Positions 12,301-25,753 are shown, counted from the first letter of the stretch. The stretch is 64,000 nt of DNA from Nageia nagi (GCA_050084985.1 JBITNC010000002.1:24428001-24492000), one strand, 5' to 3'. Numbers and translations: made by a program. The notes: generated by a model not told the origin, from the sequence alone.

Positions 12301-13554
12301 AATTTTTCAAATCAAGAGAAAAATAGATACTTTTTTTTCCTTCATAGTACCTTTTTTAGTAGGAACCATCATGTCCCCCTTTGCAATCACCTTCAAAAGT
12401 TTCTCATCCCCAAGTTTGGTGCTGGAACTAAAGGAATGATCAAGAGATGATAGAAGCTCCTTCTTTCTAGTCATGTGGTGTGAATAACCACTATCAAGAA
12501 CTAAAGTTTCATCCTCTTCTTCTTGTGAAAGAAGTGCTTTGGTGCCATGATTCTCCTCTTGGACAGTAGAAAGAAATAAGACATCTTCTTCATGGAATAT
12601 TCTTCCCCATAAGTCACTATTATACTATTTTGAGAGGCTTGTTTTAGCCTACAATCTCTCTTAAAATGGCCAAATTTGTTACAATGATAGTATTGCACAT
12701 TCCTCTTGTCTCTTCCTCTACCTCTTGTACTATATTCTCCTCTAGTACTTGCACTTGTACTATTGGCTTGGTCACCATATGAAATATGATCTTTTCATCT
12801 TCCTCTTCCAAAAAAGCCCCTTCTTCCTCCTCTTTCATTCCAATATCTACCTCTAGAGCCTTTACCTTGACCTCTTTCACTAATATTGACATTCTCTCTA
12901 GTTGAGAATGCTTGTTCTTCACTTGTGCCAACATTAGACCTTTTAAAAAATCTCTCTTCTTGATATGTGAGAGATCCAACCAATTGATCAAACTCTATAG
13001 TGGAAATATCTTTGATTTCTTCAATTACAAGAGCCACATTGTCACATTTTGGTAATAAAGTCCTCAAGATTTTTTTTAATTGCTAAGGCTTTTTAGAAAT
13101 CATCACCAAGGGTGGCCATTTTGTTCACTATGGCCTTCACCTTTACACAATAATCACCCACACTCTCATTCTCATACTATGTGAGATTCTCAAAAACTCT
13201 TCTAAGGGTCTAAAGCTTCACCTCCTTCACTTTGGCACTTCCTTGGTATCCTCCTTTCAAGGCTTTCCATGCATCAATAGCAATTTTATGGGATGAAATT
13301 CTTGTAAAAATGCTCTTTTCAAGAGCAACCTAGATATGTGATAAAGCTAAACAATTCTTCTTCTTCTTCTTCTCTTTGGTTTCCTTCTTTGTATCTTCAC
13401 TCAAGACACTGCAATCATCTGGCTCTTTGTATCCATCTTCAACAATGTACCACAAGTCTTTACCTTCCAAGAGAGTCATTATCTATATGCTCCAATATTC
13501 ATAATTTGATCCATCAAATTCCAAGATTGGTATTGAGTTTGAGTTGTTTTCCAT
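9355..13554 (-). pseudogene. Copia gag-pol polyprotein (gag, protease, integrase, RT, RNase H)
   Basis: The reading unit runs from ATG at 13554 (minus) to TAG at 9355-9357. Gag starts MENNSNSIPILEFDGSNYEY and has a zinc knuckle at about 12690-12640 (YHCNKFGHFKRDC, first Cys replaced by Tyr). Protease has an intact active site, LDSGYSHHMT, near 12505-12475. Integrase shows CALRKHARGHFP, VYSDLCGP, RTDHGGEF and a DERKN block, so the D, D, E residues seem kept. RT has MDVNSAFLNG (about 10475-10445) and intact YVDD (10221-10210). RNase H continues through SDSDWGS to FTK at its end. Stops interrupt pol at several places, some at conserved Trp or Gln codons: TAG at 10664-10666 where WIYKIK is expected, and TAA just before QNG near 11635. 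There are also frame changes in gag and integrase. Once autonomous, now a pseudogene. Confidence 0.92.
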
Positions 13555-13662
13555 AATAACATGTCTTCAACTCAACTTGGATCTACAAAAGAAATTCTTT
13601 CCAAACCTTTTTGAAAAATACCCATAGTTTTAAACCCAACAAAAATCAATCTAGATCTACTT

Positions 13663-13674
13663 GCTCTAATACCA
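13663..13674 (-). promoter_or_regulatory. Primer binding site of the copia element
   Basis: Minus strand TGGTATTAGAGC, initiator-Met tRNA type, three bases inside the 5' LTR. It is the same variant as in the short element at 4723-4734. Confidence 0.85.
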
Positions 13675-13677
13675 AAA

Positions 13678-14210
13678 TGAAGTTTAAATCAATTTATCAT
13701 ATAGAAAAAGACTTATAAAATCATCATAAATTCACCAAACATTCACAAATGCATTACACAAATCTAGAAAATGTAGTGGAATTATTATTGTGACATTTTG
13801 TCAAACAATTTGCTTTGCAAGTACAAGGCATAATTTACAAGTTACACCAAATGATTCCACAATCCAACCCAAAAAAAGTTGAGAATACTTATTTATACAT
13901 GCCCAAGCTACATAATTGAAAATAGTAGGCAAAATGAACTAGAAGGTATGAGAAAATAAGGAAAAACTACTTGACAGTTCATCCAAAACTACCTAGAACT
14001 AACAGGTTGAAACATAGTGGCATTTTAGGAAAAATGTTGTGGGTGGGCACATTTCTATAAAATGCAAAAGCAATTCCCAAATGTGGTAATGTTTTCCAAA
14101 TGCACCAACATTTCATCTCCAAACACAATGGGGGCTACATTTTGTGAGTAAGTCTAAAATTTGACTTGTTGAGCTCAAATTTTGGATCTTGACAAAGTTT
14201 GTTTGCAATA
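13678..14210 (-). repeat. 5' LTR of the copia element
   Basis: 533 bp, about 40 bp longer than its partner because of an extra stretch around 14040-14110 that partly repeats neighbouring sequence (CCAAATG blocks). This LTR would hold the promoter for the element. Confidence 0.9.
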
Positions 14211-14215
14211 GTTTC

Positions 14216-17200
14216 CATGATTGGGAGTCATTGCTATGACCCAATCTTGTTTATTTACCAAAGGTAAAATTTCATACAATCCACAAGAAAATCATTATCA
14301 AGTGTTAAGGGTATGTTAAAACTATGTTTCTCTTTTCCATAAACACTTTCAAGTTTTATCTTTCCATCTATTTATTTTGTAAGCCTTAGGGTATATTTCT
14401 TTTTATCTTAGATTAGTTGCTACAATTTAAAAAACAAAAAAACTAATTAAAAAGAAACATAAGAAAAGAAAGTAAAGAATTATTATGATTTTTTGTTAGT
14501 TACATTATACCTTTTTATATTTATGTTAAACAAATGACATGTTCTAGTTTCTCCTTTTGTACAATTAATTCTCCTTCATTTGCTAACTTATTGTTAACTT
14601 GCAAGAGCCAAACCAACATCAAATAGAATAAACTTGATAGCCAAGGATAATTCCCTATCATCATATTTTCTACTATGATAATAATCATTGCTACATTTTG
14701 AGCAATTTGAAATTGTTCAAATGACCTATAGGCTAACTTTAACTCTTTATTCCAGTTATATCAAAAGGGTTTTCAATAAAATAGATAACATTAGTCCTTT
14801 GATAAGTGCTCTTTATCACCATCTTAAGCAGTAAAAGGATCAATACTAATAAAGTTCATTAAGTCTTTGTGTGCTTGAAATTGTTAGTTTAAAATAGGAT
14901 TATTTGTTTAATATTGGTATAGGGAAAGAGCATTTAGATAATTTTCTTCTCCCTCTTACTCTATAGGTTTCATTAATAAACTTAAGGTCTTCTTTCATCC
15001 AAGGATATATTATTATGAGCATTAGTAAGAGTAGGCTTTTACATTGTACGGCTCTTATTGTTTAATAGTTTAATCACATCAAAACAAAATAATTGGAACA
15101 CATTAGATTAATCACTTCTTTTGCACATATGAAAACAACTTGATAACATTGGACTTCATCCCCAACTATCAAGTTTCTTTTAGTTGAATTGGACATAATG
15201 CCCCAATTGAGTTGATTGCCACTTTTAAACACCAACTAGAGCCCAAAAGTGCATTATTTCAATATTAGCTTGGGATAAGAGTATGTTAGTTAATGTATCA
15301 GAGATAACAATTGGTGATGGTTGATTGAGTCGAGTTAGCTTTTAAGCTAGGTCAAATCATTTGCTCTTATATTGCTCTTTATATTTAGTGAGAGAGAGGG
15401 TGATACCTTACTAAATATTGAGGGAACCTATGTCACCCAAAAGCTCCACCACCAAAGCTATCTTTAAATAGGTTTACCTTAGTTAGTCCCACCTCTAGAG
15501 TTTATGGAAGTAGCAAACATAAAAATAAAAATGAGAGCACAAATAAAACTATCATTTCTATCTCATAACAATCAACAAAAAAATCAACAAAAAGATAAAT
15601 TGATTCAACCCAAGATAAAATACCATAACAAGCCTTTAAATTGAATGAATTATTTAAAACCAACCAATTATATAGAAGCTATATGATATAGAACTATACT
15701 CAAGTACTAGTCACAATACTTCATTGTGATTTCAAAATAAATTGGATCATAGAGCAGGTAAATAACTCAATCTAGTCTCCAAATAGAAAACTAATGTATT
15801 AAATAAATATCATAGTCTATTACAAATTAAATATTAAATGTTTCATCAATATTTCTCAATTCAAATCCATCATATTGTAGAACATCTCAACTAAGTACAC
15901 TCTTTTACATAGTGGCTAATAGTAATATTTACTACTACCTTATTTAGATTTCTTAAACAAAATCCAAGAGCTATAATTGAATTTCCAAGTGAACACATAA
16001 GAGTATTACATAATCAAATAAATTAAGTTTAATTTTCATTTATTAGAACATAAATGGACTCATATATATTCTAATTTTGTTACAAGACATTATCACAACA
16101 CTATCTTAAAATTTTTCAAATCCAACATACAAGAAATTCTTGACTAGAATATGCAATCAAACATTTAGCCATTGATTGTCTACATCCAAACTATCTCAAT
16201 AAAAATACTAGTTATAAGCTTATTATTTCAAGCAATCCAACAATAAGATAGAAGAATCCATAACAATTACAATCAACATCTTCAAGCTCCTTTCACTTAT
16301 CCCTATGATAGAAAATAGTACATACATATGTGTGAGATATAAAATCTCAGTAAGATGACACCCCTAACTAAATATTTTATCTTGAATAATTAAAGATCAT
16401 TTAGCCAATCTTAATATTGGATGTACAAATGTTATATATAATGCATATATAATAAAAGTAGAATTTCTAATTCTACAAATAAACGAAGATAGATTGATAT
16501 TCTAATGTATAACTTATCCCCTTCATTTAACTATCTCATCATAATTCTAGTATCATTATTACACCTATCTTATAGAAGGAATCCTATAATGATTCAAATG
16601 CATAACACAGAAATAAATAGAATTGTCTGAATGCCCATATAATTCTTACACTTAAAGAGTACAACCCTTATTAACAAAATAATAATGTTGTGCATCTACT
16701 CTATTTTCCATTATATCATTATTCATGATATAGATGATATGGATGGTATACAAGTTCCAAATTGATATGATGGGATATATGTATAACATGGTGTCCAATG
16801 AATAATGCATTGAACAAAAGTAATAAAATGTATCATAAATTTTTCAATAAAACTTAAGCTTAAATTCATACAATAGTATTGTACAAATAAAACTTTACTT
16901 CAGTTTTTGAAATAATAATCTTGTTATTAATAAAGTAAGTACTAGAAAGTATAACCTTAAAATGAATGCACCTCAATTGCATTTAAAAGGTTTAATCAAT
17001 ACTTAACGTCCTTCAATTTTCCTTTAACAATCATGGAGAGGCTAATACCCATAACTGGGGTAATGGAGTAGGTTGTTGTTTCTAGGAAGTACCTAATAAA
17101 CATGCAACATTTTTGTTATATGTTAAAAAAGAGAAACTATATGCTATTGTCTTATTTAGAAATAAACAGCTACAAGTGTTTTATGAATACTACCATTTTA

Positions 17201-19420
17201 TGATACAATATTCAAAGTTCAACACATCAAATGAAGGCAACAAAGTAGTACCCAAATGCATATGAGAATTCATATTTTAAGATTGTCCACAAAACTATAC
17301 TAGCTTTCCATGCTTCAATGATACATCAAAATGAAATAACTAGAAGTAAATATATTTCAAAATTTGTATAATAATTTATAAGGCATCACATCCATTTATA
17401 CAATATTATTAAGAAGCATTCATAAAACTAAATTCCCCTCATAACAATTTAGAGGCAAGGGTTACTGTTTAAGTAATCCTTTCTACAAAATTACTTCATC
17501 AATAAACAAGATTGAAAATAACAACAATATGCATCCATTATTTTCTAATCATACAAACTAATATACATGTTAATTTTCTTTTGAAAACTAACTTAATGCA
17601 ACTAGTGCTTTTTCAGCTAAACATTTTCTCAAATAGTTTCCAATAATATTAAAATATAATCTAGAAAAATCATCCTCACAAAAATGAGTAGTTATCTTTC
17701 CCTTCTTACCAAATTTGTAAACATTTCCTTGGTTTTGTATATTTATTTATCAGTAAAATACCCACAAAATTTCATCTTGAAAGGATATTGTATGAGAAAG
17801 TTACAAGTCATAATACGAATGATACTTTTACCAGATTTTTTAAGAGGATGATGAACTTCACATATGAAAATTAGTTCAAATAACATGTAATTTCTCTCAA
17901 TAATTATTTATATTTATTTAATATTCCAATAGTGAAATTATCAAACCTTCAATAGGTAAAAATATCCTCTTTATGCCCTTATAGAATATGAATTTATCTA
18001 TAAATTCTGAGAATATTGATAATAAGAAATTCATTATTCTTTCAAACCCTAGCATTAATTGCATTTGAGAATCAAGATTAAAGATCCAAGTGGGTATGTC
18101 ATTTATTATTTTAGAAGAAATCTAGAAGAAAAACCTCCAACTAAGGTCATCACCCTACATGCCTTTCTTCTTCTGCAACTCTTATAACTTCTTCAAACCT
18201 CTACAAATAGTCAACCCCTTTTCCTAGTCTCTTCATAGCTTGAGTTTTTTTTATTCCAATACAAAATATTATGTAAGTCTTGTTATTTTATGAAGTTAAA
18301 TAAACTGAAGAAAAAATCCCTTTTGAGACTTACAAAACCATCTCAAATAAAATGAATAGATTTCCCCATCAAAATAACCACCATAGCCTGCCTAAATAGA
18401 TTTTTCCAATGGAGAAAAATCATGCACAATTTGAAGAATGAAGGGAAAGGAATGGAATTATCCATGTAACCTCCATGCTCACACATTCTCTTATAGTTAT
18501 CGAAATCCATGCTCAACTAAACAACCACTACCATGGATATATGGCTAAGACTAGCCATTAATTAAAATTTCCACCTTAGACTTAGTCAAATAAGGTTTAG
18601 ATTTAGGGTTTAATGCTAATGGTTTAAGACTTAGCTATTTTACTAGTCTAGGTCTTAAGTTTATTATCCTTTATATTAGTATTAATTTTAATAAATATAA
18701 TTTATTAAAATAAATAATTTTTAATTTTATTTGTGTTCTTCTTGTTGGTTTAATTTCTTAATTTTAAAGATAAGTAAAGATAAAATATAAGAAAATATAC
18801 TCATATTTATCTTGAAAGGTTCATCTTCAATGCTTCCATAGATTTATATCTTGAAGTCAAATCTAATATCAAATCCTAAAAGAATGAATCTATTTGAAGT
18901 AACCAAACCTCTGAATTCATACACAAAGTTAAAGAAATATTAAATTCAATAAATATATTCATCTTACATCATTAAATATGAATCTAGATCACATATCAAT
19001 AAATAATAGTGCAGTTAAAAGTATTAGGACTAGAACCTTAGAGAGTTGGTCCATGACATAAAGAGTTGAAGTTGATGAAGTAATACTGGGTTTTGGGGAT
19101 ATAGGAGAAAGTTATAGGAATAATGAAGTTGTAATAAAGTCAAATAGGACTTTTCAAGCATTCGAATTACAATTTATAGAACATCAAAAGTGTACAACAA
19201 TGTTATACCAAAGCTTAAATTCAATCGAATGATATTTGCAATGCAATGAATAAGGCATGATGCAAATCAAAACCTAAGCCTCCTCATGAATGGATTAATA
19301 TTATTACTAAGAATCATGCAAAGATTGAGAGGAGATTGAAATTGTATTTTAGACTAATATAGTTGATAATGAAGCACCCATAACAATCCTAAAAGATATT
19401 ATGAATCATGATATCAATCA
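14216..19420. other. Long AT-rich intergenic stretch with nothing recognised
   Basis: About 5.2 kb with no open frame longer than a few dozen codons and no motif I recognise on either strand. It may be very old mobile-element sequence decayed beyond recognition; nothing in it proves this. Confidence 0.6.
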
Positions 19421-19426
19421 ATAAAT

Positions 19427-19990
19427 GAATACTTTGATTGAGAGGTTTGTTGGATTTAGACCATATTTGGACATAATTTAGAGATGTATGATTGAAAAAT
19501 GAAAAGAAATGAGCAAGTAGATCTAGTGGAACTACTAATAGAATTATTACACTTTAATTTCAAATATGAAGAAGACATGGCAAAGGTACTAGACCTAGGG
19601 CTATGGTTCTTTGGTAGAAAAGAATTGGTACTTAAGTGATATCGTAAGGAATTTAGGCTAGAGACTTAACATATTGAGTTGATCCAAACTTGGGTTACCC
19701 TTCCAAACCTTCCAATAGAGTTTTAAAATGCAAGTGTCATTACAAGAATTTTAAATAGGATTGGCTCATTGGTATTAATAAATAAGGCAAGTAGAACTCA
19801 AAGTAGAATAAATGATGCTCTCTTTTGTACCAATGTCAACATAACCAAAGAACTAAGAAATATAATTTTCATCAATGAACATGATGGAGAAACATAGGAG
19901 TAAGAAATAGTATATGAAAATCTCTTTATTAATTGTAATATGTGCAAGCAATTTGACCATTACACTAGGGACTATCCAAAATGAAAGAAA
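19427..19990 (+). pseudogene. DUF4283 / zinc-knuckle remnant (LINE ORF1-like)
   Basis: In two frames joined by a shift near 19505, the plus strand gives LIERFVGFRPYLDII, then KYEEDMAKVLDLGLWFFGRK, LVLK-stop-Y, then IQTWVTLPNLPIEF and LNRIGSLV, ending in CNMCKQFDHYTRDY. This matches the order of the plant DUF4283 domain (RP-id-i, eeDm-vl-GpWff, W-LPnLP--fW, iG-) followed by a CCHC knuckle, here C-C-H with the last Cys changed to Tyr. Such proteins are RNA-binding ORF1 products of plant LINE-1 elements. At least three stops and one frameshift are present. No RT follows within 2 kb, so this is a detached or truncated piece. Confidence 0.65.
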
Positions 19991-22660
19991 TAATTTTTTT
20001 TAAAGATGAGAAGAGATGGAGGTTAGCATAAAGAAAAAATAATAGGATACATGATTTATCTTAGTTGCAAAATCAATCATAGGAACAAGCTCAAAATGCA
20101 AAGGAGAAAAACTTCAAAAGTTGAAACATTTTTAATGCACTAAATTTATTTGAAGGTTACAATGCAAGAGAATCACATCTTAATAATAGTGAGGATGACA
20201 TAGAAAATGAACCAAATGGTAGTGAACTAATAGAAATAAAAATGGATAAAAGTTCAAGCAAAATGGTCCCAAAAAAAAGAGGTAGAGGAATGAATTAGGT
20301 CAAGGAGAAGGAACCCTACAAGGTACACAAGAGGAGAAAGAAGATATTACACTAAGAAAATTATGCAATTGTAGGTAAATAGAAAAAGTGGATAAGAATC
20401 ATGTTGGAAGACCATCTCAACAAGAATTAAGAGATAAGAGAATAATAGAAGAAATTGCAATCAAATTTCAATATACTCTAGAATAACAAGAGCATATCTT
20501 GATCCCAAGGAAATATCTTTAAAGACATGATTAACCTACAATATAGGGTTGTATTTAATATACACTTGGAAAATAGTATCTAAAATATCATAATTCGAAG
20601 GTTTATGTTAGATTTTGGCTACCATCAGGTTATGATTACGTAGAGTTGGTAAGTATTAGAATATGAATGACTTTGATCTAAATTTATAATGTATACATAA
20701 TGATATATCTTTATAATAGGTTTTAGGATTATGTAAAAATCCATTATTTTTTATATAAAATAATTAAGTTTTATGAAAAAAAGTACATAATATTTTACCA
20801 AGTATATTGTAGTGGGTATTTTAATTTAAATAAAAGTAGGTAATAGAATTAACTTTATTATGAATTATATCATCATAAGATTAAAAAATATTTTTCTGTT
20901 ATCTAATACAATGACTAAATTTTGAAAAATAAATATAGTAAATTTTGTTATACTACCATATATAATATAAATTATATAATCCATACATTCCATGAGGAAA
21001 TGGATAAGTCAAGCCATAAACAAGATATTATTCAAGATATCATCTGTGATAGCACAAAACTATAGAAATGGTTGGCACAATTAATTATACGCAATAGTAT
21101 GGGCTTCCAAAATAGAAATTAGAACCTTAATTAGGGTAATTGCCTACTCATGAGCATTTAGAGATGTAGTTATACCCTTGGAATCAAAGATTCTCTCCTT
21201 AAGGATTTTATTAAGAGACATAACCATGGATGGGGATGTAAGATAAGCTATATTATAATAGTTAATAAAGAAGAATTTAAACCATTGAATATGAAGAACA
21301 TTTTCTAACATATTATGGAGGACATATAACAAGAAAATTCAATAAATAAGTTTTTGAATAGGAGATAAAGTTATTATGGAAAATAAAATTAATATTAATG
21401 TAGATAGAGAATACAAACTAAAATTTAAAGTAAATTAGATTTGTTGTTATGTTTTAATAGGTAAATTTTATTCTAGAGCATATTAAGTATTAATCTTATA
21501 AGGAAAGGCTCTTTCAAATCTAATTAACATTGGTCATCTTAAAAGGAATCATAAATGATATTTATCTCTTTAATACTTTAGTTTTCCTTATCACTTTCAT
21601 TAGCATTTAAAACTTCTCTTTGATTTATATGTTTTGCATGCAAATTATAAAAAAATTATTAAAAGGAGAACTCATACATATTTCTTATCAAAACAATAGA
21701 TATTATATTTTTTACAAATATTGCAACAAATTTATAATAATTGTAATTATCATTTTTTTTTTGTAGTTCAGCCACAATCATTTTTATAGAATGCAACTAT
21801 GAATTTCAAGCCTAAGAAGTTTTAAGTATATTTATGTTTTATCTTCTAGAACAATCATTAGGTATCATTTCAAAACATTACTATTTGTGCCCAGTATCAG
21901 GGACAATCTCTAATAAAAAAAAGACTATTTTCCTCATATCATTACAATATTTTATTTTTGGGTAATATCTCTTAGTTAGGTCTTACATTATATAAACATC
22001 TAATTATTTTCTTATCATTAAAACTATATTTTTAGACCTAGATATCTAGGGTAAGTATATACCAATGTAATCATATAGTACCTTATAAGTATCCTATGAA
22101 AACATAGATTCTATTCTTAATACTACTTTTAACTATATTTCACAAGTCTTGAGTAAAGACTTGTAATATTTTTCATTTCCTTAGAAACATGAACATATGC
22201 TTTACCTTGGTCATTTTCATATTCCAACAAGGATAATGTAAATATTTATAGTATATATATTTTTTTCTAATTTTAGTTCTCTAACTTAACTAATAGGCCA
22301 CTTCATCTAATACCCTAATATATAATTACTAATGTAAATGATAAATTTCTAATTGCTTAATTAGTGGATGAATCTCTTGGATTTAATTTTTATTATATGA
22401 GTAAGCTATAAAGGCATCTTATTTGAATATAAGTAGATAAGTCTCCTTTATTGAGTAAGCTATGAAAACATCTTATTTGAACATAAGTAGATACAATAAT
22501 GAACAAAAGATCTAACAAGAAAAGATACCTTATAGTATATTCTTCTCATTGTTATCAATTTATGAATAACTTTAATTCATACATTGGACTCTTATAAAAC
22601 ATTTATAGTAATAGATCTTCCATCTCTTTTCCTCATGATAAATGATGATAACACTATACT
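19991..22660. other. AT-rich stretch, no gene recognised
   Basis: After the DUF4283 piece the sequence stays A-rich to about 20480 (K/E-rich translation, possibly the low-complexity tail of the same ORF1), then becomes featureless AT-rich DNA. Apart from the small tandem duplication near 22.4 kb nothing is supported. Confidence 0.5.
22399..22494. repeat. Two-copy tandem duplication, 53-bp period
   Basis: The block starting TGAGTAAGCTAT at 22399 recurs at 22452 with four or five changes in about 42 bases, followed in both by AAGTAGATA. Confidence 0.8.
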
Positions 22661-22677
22661 AATCATCATAACATTTT

Positions 22678-24252
22678 TTTTTAATGAAAAAGGCTTTTAT
22701 ATTATTAAAATCTATTCCATACAAAAAAGGGTGGGTGGAATTGAGCACACCCCATGGAGCACCACAACACCAGACTAACTACTTAGTAGTTAGAAGGGAA
22801 ATACAAAAAGAACATCGACTAAAAAAAGGCCTCACCAAAACATACAAGTAGCCATCAATGAACCACCAAAAAACCATAATAAATGAAACTCACAATCCTT
22901 GAGACTAATAAGCAACAAAATAAATAACTATTCCAATCATGAGAAGGTGGAGGGAAAAATTATCAACAAATTGCATATGTTCCCAACCACCACCCTCAAC
23001 AACAGAAACATTCCATCCATCATTGTAATTACTCTCGCTTGCATTGGCACATATATCAATATCTTGGCCAGGCTTAGGTGAGGGATTTGAAGCATCTCCG
23101 CAACTAGTAACTCGAGCAGAAACTTCAAGCCAAACATCCCATTTGCTCTGAGAGCGGGAAGAAGAAGGTTATCCAAACTTCATGTGTTTGTGGTTGGGTA
23201 GAGGTTGTGACCAGTGATGAGGTGAATTCATAGGAGTTACACCAAGAGAAATATGCCATGGCAGAGAAAGAGTGCAACTACATGAATGATGCTTGGGAGC
23301 ACCACAAGATCATGCTTGACGAGGAGGGAACTCATTAGGAGGGATATGACTAATAGTACAAGGAACATTCCCCTAATGGTAAAGCAAATTGCGTAAGTGT
23401 TGAACCTCCACATGAACTTTTTTCACTTGAACCATAATCTGCAACCAACAATCATAGAAAATAACATATTTATTAGTAAGAGAAAAGGTGATCATAGGGT
23501 TTTCTTGACCAAACACTATATTATTTCTAGTTTTCAATAGATGGTAGAGAATACTAATTTTAAAAATATGCCAAACTTTACATAAGGGCTCTATAAATTC
23601 AAGAGGATCCCCAAGAATGGCATGGATCCAAGAACAAGGAGACACTAAGAAAGGATTAAGAAAAGAAAGTATCCAATCCCAAGCCTGCTTAGCTTTAGCA
23701 CATGACCAAAAAACATGGGGAAAATCTTCAAACTCTTGACAATAAGGACAAGTGGGGTTCACCACACCCAAATATGTGTGTTGATGCCCAATAGGAAGAC
23801 CTTGATGGAGAAGACTCTAGGAAAAAAACTCTGCTTAGGTTCGATATACTTGGCCCAAACAACAGAAAATGCAAAGACCACCTGGATTATGAAGAAACAA
23901 GATCCCATCTAAGGTTGAGTGTATGACATATAGGGACATTAGGAGAAAGCTAGGAGTAGCCATGGTGAGGCTTATGTTTAACAAAACTCAAATGCCGAGG
24001 CCAAAATCAATCAGACCACCATGGCTTTTGAAAATGAAAATCAAGTTTTCTCTAGATGGAATAAGGAGTCATGTTCACAACCAAATCAAAAGTAGCTTTA
24101 TCATCTACTTTAATACTGAAAATGTGACGAAAACATCCCATGAATACCAAGTTTTGATATGAGAATTAAAAAATTGAAGAATGAACCCAATTCCCTTCTT
24201 GTGAAATCTCAAAGCTCGAACCCATTGAACTTGAGCAAGTTATGGTGATTGA
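22678..24252 (-). mobile_element. 5'-truncated LINE insertion with a long target duplication
   Basis: The minus-strand 3' end is a poly(A) (plus-strand T run at 22674-22682) preceded by sequence similar to the tail of the LINE at 1-6723 (AAAAGCCTTTTTCATT-like). A 17-bp flank, AATCATCATAACATTTT (22661-22677), recurs as CATCACCATAACATTTT (24253-24269), 15 of 17 identical. This fits a target-site duplication made by target-primed reverse transcription. Between them lies only the C-terminal part of ORF2, so the copy was truncated at the 5' end on insertion, as is common for LINEs. Confidence 0.75.
23373..24160 (-). pseudogene. LINE ORF2 C-terminus with zf-RVT zinc-binding domain
   Basis: The minus strand from 23771 reads CPYCQEFEDFPHVFWSCAKA, the C-x2-C...H-x(4-5)-C pattern of the zf-RVT domain at the end of plant LINE reverse transcriptases, then WDWILSFLNPF and further open frame to 23373 (about 132 codons in all). 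Upstream (23771-24160), shorter decayed pieces such as QGLPIGHQHTYLG precede the cysteines as expected. The RT catalytic region is missing because the insertion is 5'-truncated. The open frame is long for this window, which suggests this copy is younger than the LINE at the left edge. Confidence 0.8.
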
Positions 24253-24262
24253 CATCACCATA
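24241..24262. repeat. Short perfect inverted repeat at the LINE 5' junction
   Basis: TATGGTGA, six bases, TCACCATA: an 8-bp perfect stem. It straddles the inferred 5' end of the LINE copy. Confidence 0.7.
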
Positions 24263-24269
24263 ACATTTT

Positions 24270-25050
24270 CTAAGACACATTAATTACAATTCATAGCAAC
24301 ATTTTCTAAATAATTACAAATATTATAATATAATGTTAAAAGATTAATGTCAAGATTGTACAAATTGCTAAGATATTTAAAAAAAATAACTATTATAATC
24401 AAATCAATTTTTTAATAATAATTTTTTCTTCAAATAATATTGTATCAATAATTTAATTAAAATTCTTATACTTTAACTATTTTCTTATAAATATATTTAT
24501 TAAAATAAATAGTAAAATACACTTTCTCACATTTAACATCTTTATTACAAATTAAACATTTGAATAAAAAAATAAAAAACCAATAACAAACAAACATCAT
24601 CCAGTAGATTCCTCCTCTTCCATTCTTTTAACCTTTTTCTCTTTACCTGCCTTTACTTTTGGTTATCATAGCATATTTTGTTATAGGCTTAATTTTCACG
24701 CGAGTCTTTTAACCTTTTCTCTTTACAATAAAAGCAACTTAATCATCGTATTCCGCATGTATGATGGGTAAATCCTGCCATTTATATATGCCAACTTTCT
24801 CCAGTAAGCTACAGTTGCTTTTATTGTCTGCCTTACAGTTTGATTGCAGTGGAGAGGAAATCAGAACTTTGTGAATCCCATTTTACACTTAATGTCATTT
24901 ACTTTGGAAATGCCATTGTAACCTTGTCAAATGGTATAATATACCATTGATAGATTAGGTTCATCCAAAATAGTTATAATTTATAAGCATTGTCTCATGC
25001 ACTATCATTCAGAATGGCAGTGTATCTATATATATGGTGTCTGTTGCTAC
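24270..25050. other. Intergenic, AT-rich turning to mixed composition
   Basis: Very AT-rich to about 24600, then more balanced sequence (24600-25050) with no supported open frame. The composition change marks the start of the exon-like zone. Confidence 0.5.
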
Positions 25051-25056
25051 GCTGCA

Positions 25057-25323
25057 TTAACCAAACATCATGCATAACTTTTTGTCCATAGAGCTGTCTT
25101 TATCTACACCCAGCGCAGAAGGGCCCATGACCCAGTAGTCCCTATTAACCTCTTTGGAATGCTGTTTCTGCTCTTCCAGTCTCCACTTCCCGTACGTTAT
25201 TGAAGACAACATACCGAAGGATGAATCTGTCTCTTGCTCTCCACACACTTTGGCCCCCACTCCATACAACAGAGAGTAGGTGACAACAGAGAGATAGTTA
25301 ACTAGGTAACCAAAACGGAATAC
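25057..25323 (-). CDS. Candidate terminal exon of an unrecognised protein
   Basis: The minus strand is open for 88 codons up to the stop at 25057-25059, in sequence clearly less AT-rich than its surroundings. The beginning (VFRFGYLVNYLSVVTYSLLY) is hydrophobic, then a polar, charged segment (KWRLEEQKQHSKE) follows, ending LCMMFG. An in-frame TAG directly upstream forms an AG that could be a splice acceptor, so this may be a last exon instead of a gene beginning at the Met at 25269. I do not recognise the family. Chance is possible; the unusual composition and length are the only support. Confidence 0.3.
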   Translation of the reverse strand, partial: VFRFGYLVNYLSVVTYSLLYGVGAKVCGEQETDSSFGMLSSITYGKWRLEEQKQHSKEVNRDYWVMGPSALGVDKDSSMDKKLCMMFG

Positions 25324-25753
25324 CTAATTATATTTGGTTCCAATACATACTCTTCACGATGAACCAAATGCCCTTAAATGAATATAGCTTGAAGTTCTGA
25401 AAGTGCAGTCATGTCCTTAGTAGGCTATGTTAGCGGCCGAAGGTGTCATAATATGCAGTTGAAAATTGAAAATGGAATGGTCTATGGATTGAGGGCTATA
25501 ATGTAATAACAAGTACTTGCCCATGTATATTCAACGCTAGAATTATTACTTTTCGCTATGCCAAGACTGTTAAAACGTATCCCATTATGTAGTCTTTTTA
25601 TTGTCAGTACAGTCAAGTATTGTACTGAATTTTAAGACATAGGCACATCAATGGGACCATATCTTGTATCAGGAAGAGTTACAACTTAGCCTGGTATTGT
25701 TTTGGGATATTCAGAATATAGAACACAAATAGTAGTAGTGTCATTGTAAGATC

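Larger units (their letters stand above)
8793..14210 (-). mobile_element. Complete Ty1/copia retrotransposon
   Basis: The element has LTRs at 8793-9286 and 13678-14210, a PBS next to the right (5') LTR, a purine tract next to the left (3') LTR, and a single gag-pol reading unit between. Minus-strand LTR ends are TGTTGCAAA and ...TTCA; the outer base of the 5' LTR has mutated (CAATA instead of CAACA on the plus strand). Flanks gtttt (8788-8792) and gtttc (14211-14215) form a 5-bp target duplication with one change. Integrase-before-RT order is the copia arrangement. Pol is the least decayed in the window but carries several stops, so it is not autonomous now. Confidence 0.95.

Noticed and set aside
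20520-20640. Possible start of a LINE ORF2 endonuclease after the DUF4283 remnant (YNIG-like)
   Set aside because: Only a few residues resemble the usual WNIRGL start; nothing further supports it.
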